Notes: generated by a model from the letters alone, not told the origin. 49,851 bases of DNA from Fontibacillus phaseoli (GCF_003337355.1 NZ_QPJW01000003.1:237672-287522); one strand, 5' to 3'; counted from the stretch's first letter, positions 17,088 to 25,951 are shown. Program-made: numbers and translations.

Positions 17088-18179
17088 TCAGGATTGCGCC
17101 GGAGCTTGTCCGGTCTTGCTCTTGGCCAATTTCAAGTAACCGTGCACATTCAGCATTTCGCTGTCATCCTCAAATCGAAGCCGTATGCCTCCGGAAGCCT
17201 CCAGCATATAGGAACGAAGCGCCGAAGCACCGCCGCCCAGCACATAAAAACACTCGATATCAGGGTACTTTCTCCAGCGCTTGCGGATGAGATCGACCAA
17301 TTTTTGCGCGGCACGGCTGAAGTACATGTCCACGATCGGACGAATGTCAGCCTTTCCTTCGCCGACCCGCTGCACCGTAAATTCCCGGTTTCGGATCCGA
17401 CCGATCAGCTTCGCGCGGCTTGGAAAATGATAACCGTACTGATCTTCGACATCCCTGATGATGGAATCCAGGTATCCCGCCAGTCCGAATTGCTCTCCTG
17501 TACTGAATTGGTTATCGATATTCATCCGTTTTACAACCGGAAAATCCGTCGTTAACGCCCCAATCTCGCAGATGCCGATACAGCCATTATGTATCTCGTC
17601 ATTTTTTACCTGCAATTGTTCATTGGTAGCAAGATGGTACAAAGCGGCAGCCCCCTCTACGGATACTACGGCCCTGCGAATGATTACTCTAACCGTTCGG
17701 CCCCGAAGTTCGGGAGTTGAAAGAAACGCAACCTCGTGTTCTCCGACCAAACGTTCTTCAAAGACATGCTGGAAAGCAACGAACGTACGAACGGGAAGAC
17801 CCGTTCCGATAATATACTCCGCTTCCTCCAGCCCGCTTGCGGCGGGATAAGATTGACCGGCAATTGCGGCATAGGCAAGTGCCGTCAAAGCAACGACCAG
17901 CGACTGGTCGCTTGTAGCCTTGTTATCCGTTTCTTCCAGTTCGGAATTATCCTGATCCTCCATAGCCAGCAATCCTACGAAATAACGCTGATTGTTTCTT
18001 TTCAGCTTGGGACTGCGGATTTGCACATCGAGCGCTTTAAGGGGGGAATCCTCCTCCTGAAGCACGTGTCTGTCATATCCCGGAGACACGATACACGGAA
18101 TAAGAATGGGACGCGGAGAGCCGTCAACGACAACCTTGACACTGTCATTTCCGACATCGATACCGGCAACTTTAATCAT
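17088..18179 (-). CDS. Actin-like ATPase, ParM/StbA (Alp7A-like) family
   Basis: 363 aa. ParM-type proteins polymerise into filaments that push plasmid copies apart when bound to a centromere through an adaptor (ParR). Phosphate-1 motif GIDVGNDSVKV is at residues 6-16, phosphate-2 IGICEIGALTTD at 201-212 (Glu where most actins have Asp) and adenosine motif VLGGGA at 313-318. IIGTGLPVRTF (~123-133) is a typical ParM/Alp sequence. The gene is alone: no parR, parA/B or replication gene is adjacent, and it has its own terminator. A 9-bp direct-repeat array lies upstream. It could come from an integrated plasmid or serve a chromosomal role. Confidence 0.85.
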   Translation of the reverse strand: MIKVAGIDVGNDSVKVVVDGSPRPILIPCIVSPGYDRHVLQEEDSPLKALDVQIRSPKLKRNNQRYFVGLLAMEDQDNSELEETDNKATSDQSLVVALTALAYAAIAGQSYPAASGLEEAEYIIGTGLPVRTFVAFQHVFEERLVGEHEVAFLSTPELRGRTVRVIIRRAVVSVEGAAALYHLATNEQLQVKNDEIHNGCIGICEIGALTTDFPVVKRMNIDNQFSTGEQFGLAGYLDSIIRDVEDQYGYHFPSRAKLIGRIRNREFTVQRVGEGKADIRPIVDMYFSRAAQKLVDLIRKRWRKYPDIECFYVLGGGASALRSYMLEASGGIRLRFEDDSEMLNVHGYLKLAKSKTGQAPAQS

Positions 18180-18258
18180 AATTACCTCCTCGACTTTTTA
18201 GGTATTCTCGCATTTTTTGCATGTGAAAGGTGCATTGACGGGGCTATGCTTGGCGCGC

Positions 18259-18376
18259 ATTACCCCACTTAGTACACTTGGCTCATCTAGCGCATTTAAC
18301 ATACTTAGCGACTTAGCACACATAGTACTCTTAGCCCACTTCATGTATTTGCACATTTGCGTTTTGCGTATTTACC
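18259..18376. repeat. Degenerate 9-bp direct repeats (iteron-like array) upstream of parM-like gene
   Basis: From 18267 the sequence breaks into 8-9 bp units close to ACTTAGNNC: ACTTAGTAC, ACTTGGCTC, ATCTAGCGC, ATTTAACAT, ACTTAGCG, ACTTAGCAC, ACATAGTAC, TCTTAGCCC, ACTTCATGT, ATTTGCAC, then weaker ATTTGCG, TTTTGCGT and ATTTACC units. Two similar units recur at 18476-18493. The array starts ~90 bp upstream of the parM-like start. Plasmid parM operons carry their centromere (parC, parN, alp7C) as short direct repeats beside the operon, so this is a candidate centromere or operator. Confidence 0.65.
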
Positions 18377-18426
18377 AATCTTTTACTGAGTTCGCGTTTT
18401 TCCGACAAAATCCTTCTTGTTCCAGG

Positions 18427-18440
18427 AATGTTCGAACATT
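18427..18440. repeat. Perfect 14-bp palindrome
   Basis: AATGTTCGAACATT is self-complementary and lies ~110 bp upstream of the M23 peptidase gene. It resembles a dimer operator; it is not the Gram-positive LexA box (GAAC-N4-GTTC), because the half-sites are in the opposite order. Confidence 0.5.
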
Positions 18441-18551
18441 TTTTTTACAGGGGAGGGATTTGGAATGTTTTGCCGAATTAGTACATTTGGAATAAAGACT
18501 TTCGCCCCTTTACAAAAATTGCGAATTACTCATTAGATTCAGGAGGAACAC

Positions 18552-19568
18552 ATGAAATTTAGATTCAAGCCTGCAAACAAGCGTTATACCATTCTTATCG
18601 TACCGGAAGGGACCAGTCCCGTATTCCGGTTTAAAATGCGTTTTACCCTCATGTTGTCCATGCTCATTACAGCGGCGGTAATTATTTTACTGTTACTGAT
18701 TCTTGCCATGGCGAATCGCAGCCACTCCAACCGTATAGTTTCCCTGGAAGCCGAACTTACGTCTTCAACGGACCGACTGCAAAGTACGGTCGACGACAAA
18801 GAACAGGCCATCGATAAACTGCTTACGGAACTTTTGGACCTGTCCGAAAAATCCAAAACGATTGAGTCGAAAATGTTGGAACTTGAAACGCTGGAAGCCG
18901 AATTAAAGTCGATTACGAGCGGCAACAGACAAGCTAACGGCACAAATACGGCTGTTGCGAATCCATCCGCGCAAGCCCTGGATCAAAATGGCGGAGTAGG
19001 TGGCGAATCCATCCCTTTATCGGATGAGGACGTCCGGGCCTTGATTGCCGAGACTAAGGAAAGCATCACCATTTCTTTGAACGAAATGCCGGATTTGCAG
19101 AAACGGCTTAAACAAACAAAACTTAACGTGGAAAAATACAAGGAAATGATGATGATTCTGCCGACCTATTGGCCTACCGATTCCACGCGGATCACTTCCC
19201 ATTTCGGAAAACGGAGCGATCCTTTTAGCAACCGACTCACCTCTCATAATGGCCTGGATATCGGCGGTAATTCCGGGGACCCGGTTTATGCTGCGGCCAA
19301 TGGTAAAGTCACGGATACCGGATACAGTTCCGCAAGGGGCAACTTTGTAACGGTCTCCCATCCGTCGGGACTGCAAACCATCTATATGCATCTGAAACAA
19401 AATATCGCCGCCAAGGGAGACACCGTCAAGCAGGGGGATACTATCGGACTTCTGGGTTCCACCGGAAGAAGCACCGGGCCCCATCTGCATATTGAAGTCA
19501 TCAAGGGCGGCGTACCCGTCGACCCTTTAAATTATTTAACTATTCCTGGAGAGGATGACAAACTGTAA
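18552..19568 (+). CDS. M23 family metallopeptidase, membrane anchored (bactofilin partner 1)
   Basis: 338 aa. A basic cytoplasmic N-tail, one membrane helix (~28-52), a coiled coil (~58-120) and a linker lead to a C-terminal LytM/M23 domain (~210-338), placed outside the membrane. The Zn ligands are visible in HNGLDIGG (H and D) and GPHLHIE (second H), with GNFVTVSHPSGLQTIYMHL between them. Such peptidases cut peptidoglycan cross-links. Its TAA stop overlaps the ATG of the bactofilin gene (TAATG), so the two are coupled; in other bacteria M23 proteins and bactofilins work together in cell shape. AGGAGG precedes ATG 18552. A paralogous pair lies at 28487-29916. Confidence 0.9.
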   Translation: MKFRFKPANKRYTILIVPEGTSPVFRFKMRFTLMLSMLITAAVIILLLLILAMANRSHSNRIVSLEAELTSSTDRLQSTVDDKEQAIDKLLTELLDLSEKSKTIESKMLELETLEAELKSITSGNRQANGTNTAVANPSAQALDQNGGVGGESIPLSDEDVRALIAETKESITISLNEMPDLQKRLKQTKLNVEKYKEMMMILPTYWPTDSTRITSHFGKRSDPFSNRLTSHNGLDIGGNSGDPVYAAANGKVTDTGYSSARGNFVTVSHPSGLQTIYMHLKQNIAAKGDTVKQGDTIGLLGSTGRSTGPHLHIEVIKGGVPVDPLNYLTIPGEDDKL

Positions 19569-20044
19569 TGTTCAAGAACAACAAAACCGTCAAGCTGGAT
19601 CCGAATTCGACCGATACCCTGATCGGAGAAGGCAGTATTTTCGAAGGCAAAATTACTTCCGGCGCCGGAGTCCGCATCGAGGGACACATCATCGGAGATA
19701 TCGAATGCGAAGGGGATGTCACCGTCGGCGAAAAAGGGGACGTCAAATCCAACAACATTATTGCCAGAAACGTCATTATCGCCGGAGTCGTAAACGGCAA
19801 CGTCCAGGCAAGACAGAAGCTCTCTATCACATCCAAGGGTAAGCTGTACGGCAACATCTCGGCCGTCTCTCTCTCCATTGAGGAAGGAAGTACTTTTGAA
19901 GGGACCAGCCGGATGGAGGGCGGCTCCGAACCTTCCGCTCCAATCGCGGTAAAGGAATCCGCGGCTGCTGCAGAACCGTCTTCCTCCGCTCCCGACAACC
20001 ATCAGAAACAGGAAAATGGCGCTACACCTTATAAAGCTTGGTAA
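19568..20044 (+). CDS. Bactofilin family protein 1
   Basis: 158 aa. The central beta-helical bactofilin domain (~residues 10-115) shows DTLIGEGSIFEGKI, RIEGHIIGDIECEGDVTVGE, NIIARNVIIAGVVNGNV and LSITSKGKLYGNI, with a Gly every ~6 residues as in a right-handed beta helix. The C-terminal ~40 residues are Ser/Ala/Glu-rich and disordered. Bactofilins are self-polymerising cytoskeletal proteins. Coupled to the upstream M23 gene by a TAATG overlap. Confidence 0.92.
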   Translation: MFKNNKTVKLDPNSTDTLIGEGSIFEGKITSGAGVRIEGHIIGDIECEGDVTVGEKGDVKSNNIIARNVIIAGVVNGNVQARQKLSITSKGKLYGNISAVSLSIEEGSTFEGTSRMEGGSEPSAPIAVKESAAAAEPSSSAPDNHQKQENGATPYKAW

Positions 20045-20089
20045 GCTCCGGTAAGCCGAGTGCCTACCGAAACTATGTAAATACAAAAA

Positions 20090-20137
20090 GAGCCGCATTC
20101 CGGGTGTAAAGTTGCACACGGATTGCGGCTCCTTTTT
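20090..20137. terminator. Bidirectional terminator between bactofilin 1 and tsaD
   Basis: AGCCGCATTCCG pairs with CGGATTGCGGCT around a loop; T5 follows on the plus strand and, from AAAAAG, on the minus strand too. It serves both convergent genes. Confidence 0.88.
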
Positions 20138-20163
20138 AGTTAAATGACGGATTCATGGATTCA

Positions 20164-21213
20164 TTAGTCTCTCGGATCTCTGGTCTGTCCGATCGACCAG
20201 GAAGATAGCGAGAGTGAAGGCTCGGCTTTAAGCTCCATCCCGGAAAACTCACCGTGTTTCCATTTCAGGTAAGCGGCGGCTCCGATCATGGCGGCATTGT
20301 CGGTACAGTATGCCAGCGGCGGAATGGACAGCGGGATGCTTTCCTTTTCGCAACGCTCGCTCAAAGCTCCGCGCAGGCCGCGGTTAGCGGCAACCCCGCC
20401 GCAGAGCAAAAGCTGGACAGCTCCGGTTGATTTGACCGCCCGGATAGCTTTCTCCACCACCACATCGATCACCGATTCCTGAAAACCGCGGGCAATCGCG
20501 GCCTGATATCCATCTTCTCCACGCATCTTGTGCTGGTTCACCGCGTTCAGCACGGCGGACTTGAGCCCGCTAAAGCTGAAGTCGTAAGAATCCGGTTCAA
20601 GCCAGGCGCGGGGAAGTTCTTCTGACACTTCCGACGAAAGCGCCAGTTTGTCGACATGCGGCCCGCCTGGATACGGGAAGCCGAGCGCGCGCGCAACTTT
20701 GTCGTAAGCCTCGCCAACCGCGTCGTCTCTGGTACGCCCGATCAGATCAAAACTCCCTTCCCTCTGCATAAGCACCAACTCCGTATGCCCGCCGGAAACG
20801 ACCAGTGCCAGACAAGGATACTGAATCTCGCCTACCAGCCGGTTCGCGTAAATATGCCCGGCGATATGATGCGTGCCGATCAACGGCTTGTCCAGCGCGA
20901 AGGCAAGACTTTTGGCCGCCATAATCCCGACTAGCAGAGCGCCTACCAGGCCCGGCCCTTCGGTCACGGCCACCGCCGACAATTGCTCAAGTGAGATACC
21001 CGCTTGGTTCACGGCTTCCTCCAGCATCAACGTAATGCTTTCGACATGTTTGCGGGAAGCGACCTCCGGTACGACGCCCCCAAAAGCCTTATGCGTCTCG
21101 ATCTGGCTGGCGATCAAATTCGACAGCACCTCTGTCCCGTTCTTGATCACCGCAGCCGATGTCTCATCGCAACTGGTCTCCACCGCAAGTATATAGCAAT
21201 CCTGATTCAGCAA
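20164..21213 (-). CDS. tsaD: tRNA threonylcarbamoyltransferase TsaD
   Basis: 349 aa, full length. Transfers the threonylcarbamoyl group to A37 of ANN-decoding tRNAs, with TsaB and TsaE. Motifs: [15 protein letters not shown] at the start, the metal-binding [11 protein letters not shown] (~115), [13 protein letters not shown] (~140), the SFSGLKSAV segment (~212), [14 protein letters not shown] and [10 protein letters not shown] near the C-terminus. Last gene of tsaE-tsaB-rimI-tsaD; only 2 bp separate it from rimI. Confidence 0.97.
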   Translation of the reverse strand: MLNQDCYILAVETSCDETSAAVIKNGTEVLSNLIASQIETHKAFGGVVPEVASRKHVESITLMLEEAVNQAGISLEQLSAVAVTEGPGLVGALLVGIMAAKSLAFALDKPLIGTHHIAGHIYANRLVGEIQYPCLALVVSGGHTELVLMQREGSFDLIGRTRDDAVGEAYDKVARALGFPYPGGPHVDKLALSSEVSEELPRAWLEPDSYDFSFSGLKSAVLNAVNQHKMRGEDGYQAAIARGFQESVIDVVVEKAIRAVKSTGAVQLLLCGGVAANRGLRGALSERCEKESIPLSIPPLAYCTDNAAMIGAAAYLKWKHGEFSGMELKAEPSLSLSSWSIGQTRDPRD

Positions 21214-21215
21214 TT

Positions 21216-21728
21216 TCAGTTCCTTCCTTCCTCTACTCCGCTGCCGCTCTCTTGCTCCGGCAGCTCACACCACATAATAATGGCATCCTCATGATTGTCC
21301 GAATAATAACCTTTGCGTACTCCCGCAGGTATGAACCCCAGCTTCGCATATAACGATTGCGCCACCAGGTTCGAAGCCCGCACCTCCAGCGTCATGCGCT
21401 CCAGACCTAATTCTCCCGCCCAACCCATTATTTGACACAGCAGCCGTTCACCCAAATGTTGTCCGCGGTAGGCGGTTCTGACCGCAATGTTGGTAATGTG
21501 CGCTTCATCCACGATCGTCCACATTCCGGCGTAACCGGCAGGTTTTCCGTCCACATCCATAATGATGTAACGAGCGAAATGGTTTAGCGTCAATTCGTTA
21601 CGAAAGGCTTCCTCGCTCCAAGGCAGCGTAAAGGACTCATGCTCGATCACCATGATATCCGGAATATCTTCAAGTTTCATCGAACGAAATTGCACTCGTT
21701 CCGACTCCTCAATGCTCAAACTATTCAT
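21216..21728 (-). CDS. rimI: Ribosomal-protein-alanine acetyltransferase-like GNAT protein RimI
   Basis: 170 aa, one GNAT domain. Landmarks are the start region [39 protein letters not shown] for acetyl-CoA binding (a His stands where the first Gly of RxxGxG is usual, as also in related YdiD proteins), and [19 protein letters not shown] near the end. RimI acetylates the N-terminus of ribosomal protein S18 in E. coli; the Bacillus substrate is not settled. Sits between tsaB and tsaD as in many Bacilli. Confidence 0.92.
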   Translation of the reverse strand: MNSLSIEESERVQFRSMKLEDIPDIMVIEHESFTLPWSEEAFRNELTLNHFARYIIMDVDGKPAGYAGMWTIVDEAHITNIAVRTAYRGQHLGERLLCQIMGWAGELGLERMTLEVRASNLVAQSLYAKLGFIPAGVRKGYYSDNHEDAIIMWCELPEQESGSGVEEGRN

Positions 21729-21739
21729 TACAGGTCCCC

Positions 21740-22627
21740 CTATCGCTCGCGGAGCCGCTTGGCTTCGGCTTCGGCCAACTGGGTATAGTTCGGCTCCAAC
21801 GCATGCACATCATCGCCCCCACGCAGCAGCGCGCGGCGAGCGCCGGCCAAACCGATCCAGATCCCCTCAAGTTCATAGGGAATCAGATGCAACGCTTCGC
21901 CCAAAATCGGCCGAAGTGCCTCGACCGGAGGCTCATGCTGCGCCGTTTCGCCCACGAACCACACGCCGGACGGTCGATCCTCCGGCGCCAGCGAATTCAG
22001 CAGGCCGGCCAACTGCTCCGTCCAGCTCGCCATCAGCCGGATTCCATCCGGCTCCAGGCGCTCCGGCATCCTGCCGGCCTCTGCGGCAAACAGCGCGGTA
22101 TACGCCTGTCCGCGCCGCGCATCAACCAGCGGGATGATCCAATGCCCGGCTGGCCGATTTGCCTCCGCGGCGGCTCCGTCAGTCCCGCTGCGGTCCCCCG
22201 TGGCCGGGTCAGACTTGGCGGCCTCCGCTAAATCGCTCAACGCGCGGCCGAGCTCGGCCGCGTCCTGGCCTGCGCTGCGCGCCCATCCTCCAAGCGCGAT
22301 CGCCTCCAGGCTCGATACGCCGAATACCGGCAGGCGTAGCGACCATGCCAACGTCTTCGCCGTCGTAACGGCAATCCGGGCCCCGGTGTAGGAACCGGGC
22401 CCCATACCGACGGCGATGCCGTCCAGCTCCGCCTTCGCTATGCCTGCGGCGGCAAGGACATCGCCGATGGCGCTGACCAGATACGCCGAATGATTGCGTT
22501 CGGCGTGAATGTTCGTCTCGGCCAACAGCTTGCCGTTCTCCATGACGGCAACCGCCAGGGAAGAGGTCGATGTATCAAACGCCAATAACCGCTGCAGCGG
22601 CCGTTTTTCATGCTTTAAATGATTCAT
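21740..22627 (-). CDS. tsaB: tRNA threonylcarbamoyladenosine synthesis protein TsaB
   Basis: 295 aa. TsaB is a catalytically inactive relative of TsaD that forms the scaffold of the t6A complex. It begins LLAFDTSTSSLAVAVME, carries NHSAYLVSAIGDVLAAAGI and the GVGMGPGSYTGARIAV-like block (visible as VGMGPGSYTGARIAVTTAK, ~74-92). It is longer than the ~230 aa of most TsaB proteins because of an Ala/Asp/Gly-rich insert around residues 128-160. The gene is very GC-rich locally. 5 bp after tsaE, 11 bp before rimI. Confidence 0.93.
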   Translation of the reverse strand: MNHLKHEKRPLQRLLAFDTSTSSLAVAVMENGKLLAETNIHAERNHSAYLVSAIGDVLAAAGIAKAELDGIAVGMGPGSYTGARIAVTTAKTLAWSLRLPVFGVSSLEAIALGGWARSAGQDAAELGRALSDLAEAAKSDPATGDRSGTDGAAAEANRPAGHWIIPLVDARRGQAYTALFAAEAGRMPERLEPDGIRLMASWTEQLAGLLNSLAPEDRPSGVWFVGETAQHEPPVEALRPILGEALHLIPYELEGIWIGLAGARRALLRGGDDVHALEPNYTQLAEAEAKRLRER

Positions 22628-22632
22628 ATAGG

Positions 22633-23124
22633 TCAGGCTCCATTCTCTCTCAAGGTGTTGATCCAGGCTTCGTAAGGTTGACCGGAGCCTTTTAAGTAAA
22701 AAGTGCGTTCCGTTCCAGCCGACGATTCTATGTAAATATGAAGCACTTCCGGCGGTAAAATTTCCTCAATCAAACTTCCCCATTCCACCAACGTAACGCC
22801 GGAACCGAAAAAATACTCATCCAGCCCGAGTTCTTCGGCCTCCTGCAGCGACAGCCTATAGACATCCATATGGTAGAAAGGCAGCCTGCCCTCATATTCC
22901 TTAATTAACGTAAATGTCGGACTGTTAACGGTATCGCGCACATTCAGATGCTGGGCAAACCGCTGGGAAAAAGCCGTCTTCCCCGCCCCCAGATCGCCAT
23001 CCAGCGCAATTACCGTCCCGGGCACCGATTGACGCGCCAAAAAAGCGGCGAGCTTGTCCGTCCCGTTCAAATCCGCCACCTCATAAATATAACCCGCAGT
23101 TTCCTTATCAAATATCCATTCCAT
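22633..23124 (-). CDS. tsaE: tRNA threonylcarbamoyladenosine ATPase TsaE
   Basis: 163 aa. P-loop ATPase that resets the TsaB-TsaD complex. Walker A is LDGDLGAGKTAF (~residues 42-53), followed by the switch motif SPTFTLIKEY (~68-77) and the HMDVYRL segment (~85-91), then LVEWGSLIEEILP. First gene of the leftward t6A operon; the promoter lies in the repeat-bearing gap upstream. Confidence 0.95.
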   Translation of the reverse strand: MEWIFDKETAGYIYEVADLNGTDKLAAFLARQSVPGTVIALDGDLGAGKTAFSQRFAQHLNVRDTVNSPTFTLIKEYEGRLPFYHMDVYRLSLQEAEELGLDEYFFGSGVTLVEWGSLIEEILPPEVLHIYIESSAGTERTFYLKGSGQPYEAWINTLRENGA

Positions 23125-23758
23125 CGGTTACCCTTCCTTTACGTGAGCCAGCAAGACAACCCGGATCTCATCGGCCACGGCCAACAATCCGCAACGCACC
23201 CGGCATAGTCAGCTGGCATAGTCAGCTGGCATGCGACATCACACCCAGCATTATCGACCTGTAAACATCCACGGATACCAGTTATCCCCAGTAACAGATA
23301 AACCCTCGACGTTCACTAACTATCGTAATTAACTGGATTTTCTCCAGTTAATATTTCATTTTCCTCGCTCATATCTCAAATAGCTGGATAATCTACATCT
23401 AAATTCGGGATTTTCCCACTGCCATGATGATATCGGCTCAATTAGCTGCATGTTTTCCAGTTAATATGAAAATTTCAGCCCTTGGCAGAAAAATAACTGT
23501 GTATTTTCCAGTTAATCAATAATTTGCAAGATTCCACGTTCTGATTTCATTCAAGTCTGTTCATTTAAGAAATCATATGTCCCCATTATATCGGTCCGCT
23601 CCGGCACCCGCAACACGCAACCATCTGGGAGTCCTGTTTCTTGCTCTTAAACTCCGCCCGGATTCCGGAGTTCATAGAATTTTATTTTTTTATCCATACT
23701 AAGGGAAAAACTGCAAGGCGTATCGGCCGCTGCAGCGCTGAAAGGAGTTAATCTTCAG
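23125..23758. other. 634-bp gene-free gap between tsaE and ku
   Basis: Contains the tsaE promoter region, a perfect 13-bp tandem duplication GGCATAGTCAGCT at 23202-23227, palindrome array locus B at 23328-23516, and the ku leader with AAAGGAG at 23741-23747. No coding frame with a credible start was found. Confidence 0.6.
23328..23516. repeat. Intergenic palindrome array, locus B
   Basis: Four units. The first, ATTAACTGGA-TTTTC-TCCAGTTAAT (23328-23352), is a perfect 10-5-10 palindrome. The others (from 23380, 23441 and 23493) keep the TAGCTG or TAACTG left arm; the last two keep TCCAGTTAAT on the right. Start distances are 51, 62 and 51 bp. Confidence 0.85.
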
Positions 23759-24808
23759 GTGCATACGGTTTGGAAAGGAGCTATCAGCTTCGGGCTGGTC
23801 CACGTGCCGGTCAAAATGTTCTCCGCTACGGAGGATAAAGATATTTCCATGAAGTACATTCATAAAGAATGCGGCAGCCCGATTTCTTACGTCAGACGCT
23901 GTCCGGCCTGTAACGTTGATGTAAACTGGGAGGATATTTCCCGCGGATACGAGTACGAAAAAGGAAAATACGTGCTGTTTGAAAAAGAGGAACTCGAACA
24001 GTTGTCGGCAAGTACCGAGAAAACGATCACTATTCTGGACTTTGTTGATTTACACGATATCGATCCGATCTACTTTCAGAAGACATATTATTTGTCTCCC
24101 GACCAGGCCGGGTCGAATGCCTATCAGCTTCTGCTGGAAGCGATGCGGCAATCGGGGAAAATCGGCATCGCCAAAATCGCCATCCGCTCCAAGAGCAGCC
24201 TGGCGGCCATCCGGGTGATGGAGGGATGTCTCGCGGTGGAAACGATTTTTTATCCGGATGAAATCCGGCCGATCAGCCAGGTGCCGAATCTGCCGGAGAA
24301 CGTCAACATCAATGATAAAGAATTGACGATGGCAAAACTGCTGATCGAACAATTATCGACCCCATTTGAGCCGGAAAAATACAATGACGATTACCGCGAC
24401 AATCTGTTGCAATTGATCGGGCAAAAAGTAGCCGGAGAGGAAATCAGTCTGGCTCCTGCCAAGCCGGAGAGCAACGTGATTGACCTGATGGCTGCGCTCC
24501 AGGCCAGCATCGAAGCGGTCAAACCGATCGCTACCGATCCCGGCCCGGGCAAAGCCAAGCGGACCCGGGGGGCGTCGGCCTCCGCTGCCGGTACCCGCGG
24601 CCAAAAGGGAACCGCCGCCGAGGATGCGTCAGCATCAGGAGCCGCCGACAGAACGGGTGCGGCTGTTACAGGAACGGCTGCCCCCCGTAAGAAGAAAACT
24701 GCCGCCATATCGGCCGCAGCCAATCCCGGAGACGGTCCGGCAGAAACCGTCGTCGTTCCAAAGCCGAAGCGGAAAAGCGCCAAAACCGCCAATAAGACCA
24801 TCTCCTGA
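23759..24808 (+). CDS. ku: Non-homologous end-joining protein Ku
   Basis: 349 aa from GTG 23759 (AAAGGAG 11 bp upstream). Bacterial Ku forms a homodimeric ring on DNA ends and recruits LigD. The core (residues 1-~255) starts TVWKGAISFGLVHVPVKMFS, has the Cys-rich HKECGSPISYVRRCPACNVD segment and the MAKLLIEQLSTPFEPEKYND bridge region. Residues ~262-349 are a Lys/Ala/Pro-rich low-complexity tail, longer than in many Ku proteins; basic tails of this kind are thought to help DNA binding. It faces a convergent DNA ligase gene 22 bp away. Confidence 0.96.
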   Translation: MHTVWKGAISFGLVHVPVKMFSATEDKDISMKYIHKECGSPISYVRRCPACNVDVNWEDISRGYEYEKGKYVLFEKEELEQLSASTEKTITILDFVDLHDIDPIYFQKTYYLSPDQAGSNAYQLLLEAMRQSGKIGIAKIAIRSKSSLAAIRVMEGCLAVETIFYPDEIRPISQVPNLPENVNINDKELTMAKLLIEQLSTPFEPEKYNDDYRDNLLQLIGQKVAGEEISLAPAKPESNVIDLMAALQASIEAVKPIATDPGPGKAKRTRGASASAAGTRGQKGTAAEDASASGAADRTGAAVTGTAAPRKKKTAAISAAANPGDGPAETVVVPKPKRKSAKTANKTIS

Positions 24809-24825
24809 CAGGCACCCTGTGCCTG
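24809..24825. terminator. Short hairpin between convergent ku and ligase genes
   Basis: CAGGCAC-CCT-GTGCCTG is a perfect seven-pair hairpin beginning right after the ku stop codon and ending 6 bp before the ligase stop. There is no T-run, so it may be only a weak or Rho-assisted terminator. Confidence 0.5.
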
Positions 24826-24830
24826 CTAAG

Positions 24831-25778
24831 CTAAATGCTCTGCGATACGATACAAGCCTCCGGCGGCACATTCGCCCATCCCTGTATGACGGGATGACGC
24901 ATCGTTCCCCCGGGGGTCCACTCCAAGAACTGCACCTTCACGGTAAGCTGCGGGTCGATCCACTCCGCACCCTTGATCCGATCCGGGGTGTTGGCAAACG
25001 GACGACTGGCGGTCCTCAGCCGCGACGCTGTCTCGGTCATCGTGACCCAGTCCCCCGCTTTCCATTTCCCTGTTCCCGCATGCCCAATATAAATGAATCT
25101 GCCTTCCTCATCGTACAGACCCAGCAGCAGCGCATTTACTCTTCCGTCACGATAAGTCACTCCGCCAATTACGGCATAGAGATCATGGGCCAGCTTCAGT
25201 TTGCACCAGCGTGAATCTTTGCCGCCAATGGCATAGGTGCTATCCAGCCGCTTGCATACGATACCTTCCCAGCCCTGTTGCTTCATTACGGTGAACAGGC
25301 TCTCGGCGTTCGTCACATTGGGAACGAGCTGTAGCCGCTCGTGCGGCGTTACGATGTCTTGAAGCAGCTGCTGCCTCCGGCTTAATGGAAGACCGGTTAC
25401 CCATTCCCCGTCATAATACAGGACATCGAATATCATATAGATCGCCGGAATGCGCGACGCCGCAAAAGCGATTTCCTGACCCCGCCGCAGACTGTCGCGC
25501 CGCATCACTTCATGAAACGAAGGCTTTCCGCCGGCTAGCGCGATCATCTCCCCGTCCAGGATAACGGAATTTGCGCTGCAATAAGCCGGAACATCGGTAA
25601 ATTCCGGATATTGCAGCGTGCGATCATTTCCTTTACGGTTAATCAGCCGCACTTCACGACCATCGTAATAAGTAAGCATCCGAACTCCGTCCCATTTCAC
25701 TTGAGCGATCCAATCGTCGCCATGGGGAAAGTCATGGGCCCGGACCGGCTCAAAGGGAATTACCGGCTGCAATTTCAT
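24831..25778 (-). CDS. ligD: ATP-dependent DNA ligase (LigD-type ligase domain)
   Basis: 315 aa. The nucleotidyl-transferase domain has the active-site KWDGVR with Lys28 as the AMP-bearing lysine, DGEMIAL (motif III), YMIFDVLYYDG (motif IIIa), EGIVCKR (motif IV) and WCKLK (motif V); an OB-fold domain follows to residue 315. It seals nicks and ends during Ku-dependent repair. In Pseudomonas or Mycobacterium this domain is fused to polymerase and phosphoesterase domains; here it is a separate gene, divergent from the polymerase gene. ATG 25778 has a GGAGGAGG site. Confidence 0.93.
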   Translation of the reverse strand: MKLQPVIPFEPVRAHDFPHGDDWIAQVKWDGVRMLTYYDGREVRLINRKGNDRTLQYPEFTDVPAYCSANSVILDGEMIALAGGKPSFHEVMRRDSLRRGQEIAFAASRIPAIYMIFDVLYYDGEWVTGLPLSRRQQLLQDIVTPHERLQLVPNVTNAESLFTVMKQQGWEGIVCKRLDSTYAIGGKDSRWCKLKLAHDLYAVIGGVTYRDGRVNALLLGLYDEEGRFIYIGHAGTGKWKAGDWVTMTETASRLRTASRPFANTPDRIKGAEWIDPQLTVKVQFLEWTPGGTMRHPVIQGWANVPPEACIVSQSI

Positions 25779-25951
25779 TCACAATGCCTCCTCCACATGC
25801 TCATCACAGGAACTCCAAACCCGGATCTTACTTTTCCGGATATTAGTTGTCCAAAAGTGTTCCCTCCGCCGGGGATAACCATTCCCTGTTCGGGCTCATC
25901 AGTTTCAGACAAACGGGCAAAGATAATAAGAAAAGGAGGAATCTGCTCAAG

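Noticed and set aside
18427..18440. LexA (SOS) box
   Set aside because: The Gram-positive box is GAAC-N4-GTTC; this palindrome is GTTCGAAC, with half-sites in reverse order.
18217..18495. 92-codon plus-strand frame across the 9-bp repeats
   Set aside because: Unit lengths change between 8 and 9 bp, so the frame is not kept by the repeats, and the peptide is low-complexity without a start signal.
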